DNA of 64,000 nt from assembly GCA_016713005.1 (NCBI GenBank), contig JADJPY010000016.1, forward strand, positions 62,001-126,000, written 5' to 3'. This document shows, piece by piece, positions 63,325 through 64,000 of the stretch (position 1 is the stretch's first letter; every line of letters starts with the position of its first letter). The stretch comes from Ramlibacter sp. (lineage in GTDB: Bacteria > Pseudomonadota > Gammaproteobacteria > Burkholderiales > Burkholderiaceae_C). Position numbers and translations under genes: made by a program. The notes under the pieces are model-generated. The model worked only from the letters and a program-made list of their open reading frames with translations, was not told the origin of the DNA and searched no databases.

Positions 63325-63752
63325 AGCGAGTGGTTCGATCTGCGGAACGGAGGCTATATGAGAGGCTTCACGAAATCCGGCAGGAACGTGGCAAACCAGT
63401 GAACTACCGATCAATCGAACTATCCTCGACCGCCCTACGATACGTCGACCTTTTAAACCAGGTTCATGTCGTTCCGTTCGAGAACATCGTCGAAGTCGAG
63501 TTTGTTCGGGAAGAAGCCCTGTTTCCATGCCTCGACGGCCCATACCTTGAGACAAAGTGGATGGTTAGTCTCGTCGGAAATATGCGAGTTGAGGTAATGG
63601 ATGAAGCGCCACATAGGAAGAAGCTACTTGCGGCATTTTCTAGCCGTTTGCACGGCTTCGACTTATCTTCCGCGTCAGCGGGTCTGCGTTCAAATGAAGC
63701 TGGAAAATGGTCTTGCTATCGATCTTCAGATTCGCAATCCGGTGAGGCCTAA
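63309..63752 (+). CDS. Hypothetical protein (cassette gene)
   Basis: 147 residues, ATG 11 bases after the attC 2 core. Basic N-terminal helix (RVVRSAERRLYERLHEIRQE), then a beta-rich part (RYVDLLNQVHVVPFENIVEV, ETKWMVSLVGNMRVEV), a pattern like a small PH-like domain, but no family is recognised. TAA overlaps the GCCTAAC box of attC site 3. Confidence 0.65.
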   Translation: MLFALKRVVRSAERRLYERLHEIRQERGKPVNYRSIELSSTALRYVDLLNQVHVVPFENIVEVEFVREEALFPCLDGPYLETKWMVSLVGNMRVEVMDEAPHRKKLLAAFSSRLHGFDLSSASAGLRSNEAGKWSCYRSSDSQSGEA

Positions 63753-63766
63753 CTCAAACGTTGGGC
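63747..63766 (+). other. attC-like half site 3
   Basis: GCCTAACTCAAACGTTGGGC has the form of an attC right-hand simple site (compare TTAACTCAAGCGTTAG in class 1 cassettes). A matching left half is not clear. Confidence 0.5.
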
Positions 63767-63808
63767 CTCTAACCTCCATCCATTCTCACCCGCTAAGGAC
63801 AATTTCCG

Positions 63809-64000
63809 ATGACGTTCAGTTCGAGGCTTGCGGTGTTCGGCGCACTATGTTTGGCGCCACTCATGTGCATGAGCCAGATGGCGTGCCGAATCAAAGTATT
63901 TCAAGACGAGAGGGAGGTCTTGTCGAGCGGCGGAAGCTCAATTCCAACATTCGTTTTGAAGGCTACGGAATTTCGAGTCGAAGTATCGCCATCAGCTTGC
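63809..64000 (+). CDS. Hypothetical exported protein, 5' part (window ends within it)
   Basis: 64 codons to the window edge, ATG 63809 with AAGGA upstream. Hydrophobic N-terminus MTFSSRLAVFGALCLAPLMC leads to MSQMAC, a possible but weak lipobox at Cys26. The rest is not recognised. It is the fourth gene of the cassette-like array. Confidence 0.6.
   Translation, partial: MTFSSRLAVFGALCLAPLMCMSQMACRIKVFQDEREVLSSGGSSIPTFVLKATEFRVEVSPSAC

Overview
The window looks like chromosomal DNA from a Comamonadaceae member (order Burkholderiales; Polaromonas, Rhodoferax, Acidovorax or Variovorax-like). This rests on high GC over most of the window, Bug-type (tripartite tricarboxylate) binding proteins, the sigma/DUF3619/DUF3106/RDD block, an L-talarate/galactarate dehydratase of the Polaromonas type, and a dispersed ~55-60 bp repeat of a kind I associate with this family. 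The genus is not determined.

Layout. 1-6461 (minus): a two-partner-secretion (filamentous haemagglutinin-like) adhesin whose frame is broken twice and which carries a ~1.5 kb internal duplication. 6676-9021: aat-bpt, the N-degron aminoacyl transferases, then an IclR regulator. 9091-16473 (minus): a PBP7-type peptidase, then ilvI-ilvH-ilvC-pssA-leuA, with a leucine attenuator (leader peptide plus terminator) in front of leuA. 16753-20067 (plus): an ECF-like sigma factor coupled to a one-helix membrane protein (possible anti-sigma), DUF3106, RDD, dgkA and a LOG-family gene. 20083-23347: glnB and nadE, with a divergent GNAT gene. 23499-27157: an alpha/beta hydrolase, soluble ppa, and a membrane H+-pyrophosphatase with the K+-independent signature.

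27200-33018: a GntR regulator divergent from a sugar-acid operon (Bug protein, aldehyde dehydrogenase, IlvD/Edd dehydratase, RraA-like protein). Then azlCD, a SOUL protein and an acyl-CoA ligase. 36895-42568: a TetR gene overlaps talrD on the minus strand. Divergent from it is a unit of di-iron PF10118 protein, Mpo1-like protein, aldehyde dehydrogenase and SDR. Two matching 16-bp palindromes lie between. 42784-45938: moaA-mobA-moeA (molybdenum cofactor). 45972-50594 (minus): an RND efflux pump and its adaptor. 50697-54259: rnhA and a methyltransferase, divergent from gloB-mltD; the methyltransferase and gloB start codons share one CATG. 54309-57070 (minus): a NitT/TauT-type ABC importer. 57185-60460 (minus): dnaX-ybaB-recR-MAPEG. 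dnaX carries an A9 slippery run followed by a hairpin and early stops in both other frames, so a short gamma form is likely. The 4.5S RNA gene lies upstream of dnaX on the other strand.

60700-61810: an EF-hand protein and a vapBC toxin-antitoxin pair with a consensus promoter. 62160-64000: visibly lower GC, short unrelated genes all on the plus strand, separated by attC-like sites. This fits an integron cassette array without a visible integrase, running off the window end.

Across the window I count ten copies of one ~55-60 bp repeat. Some lie inside reading frames (adhesin, nadE, GNAT, methyltransferase tail), some supply stop codons, and one forms a terminator. A second GC-rich repeat occurs between moaA and mobA and, shortened, inside moeA. 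No tRNA, rRNA, CRISPR array or insertion sequence was seen.
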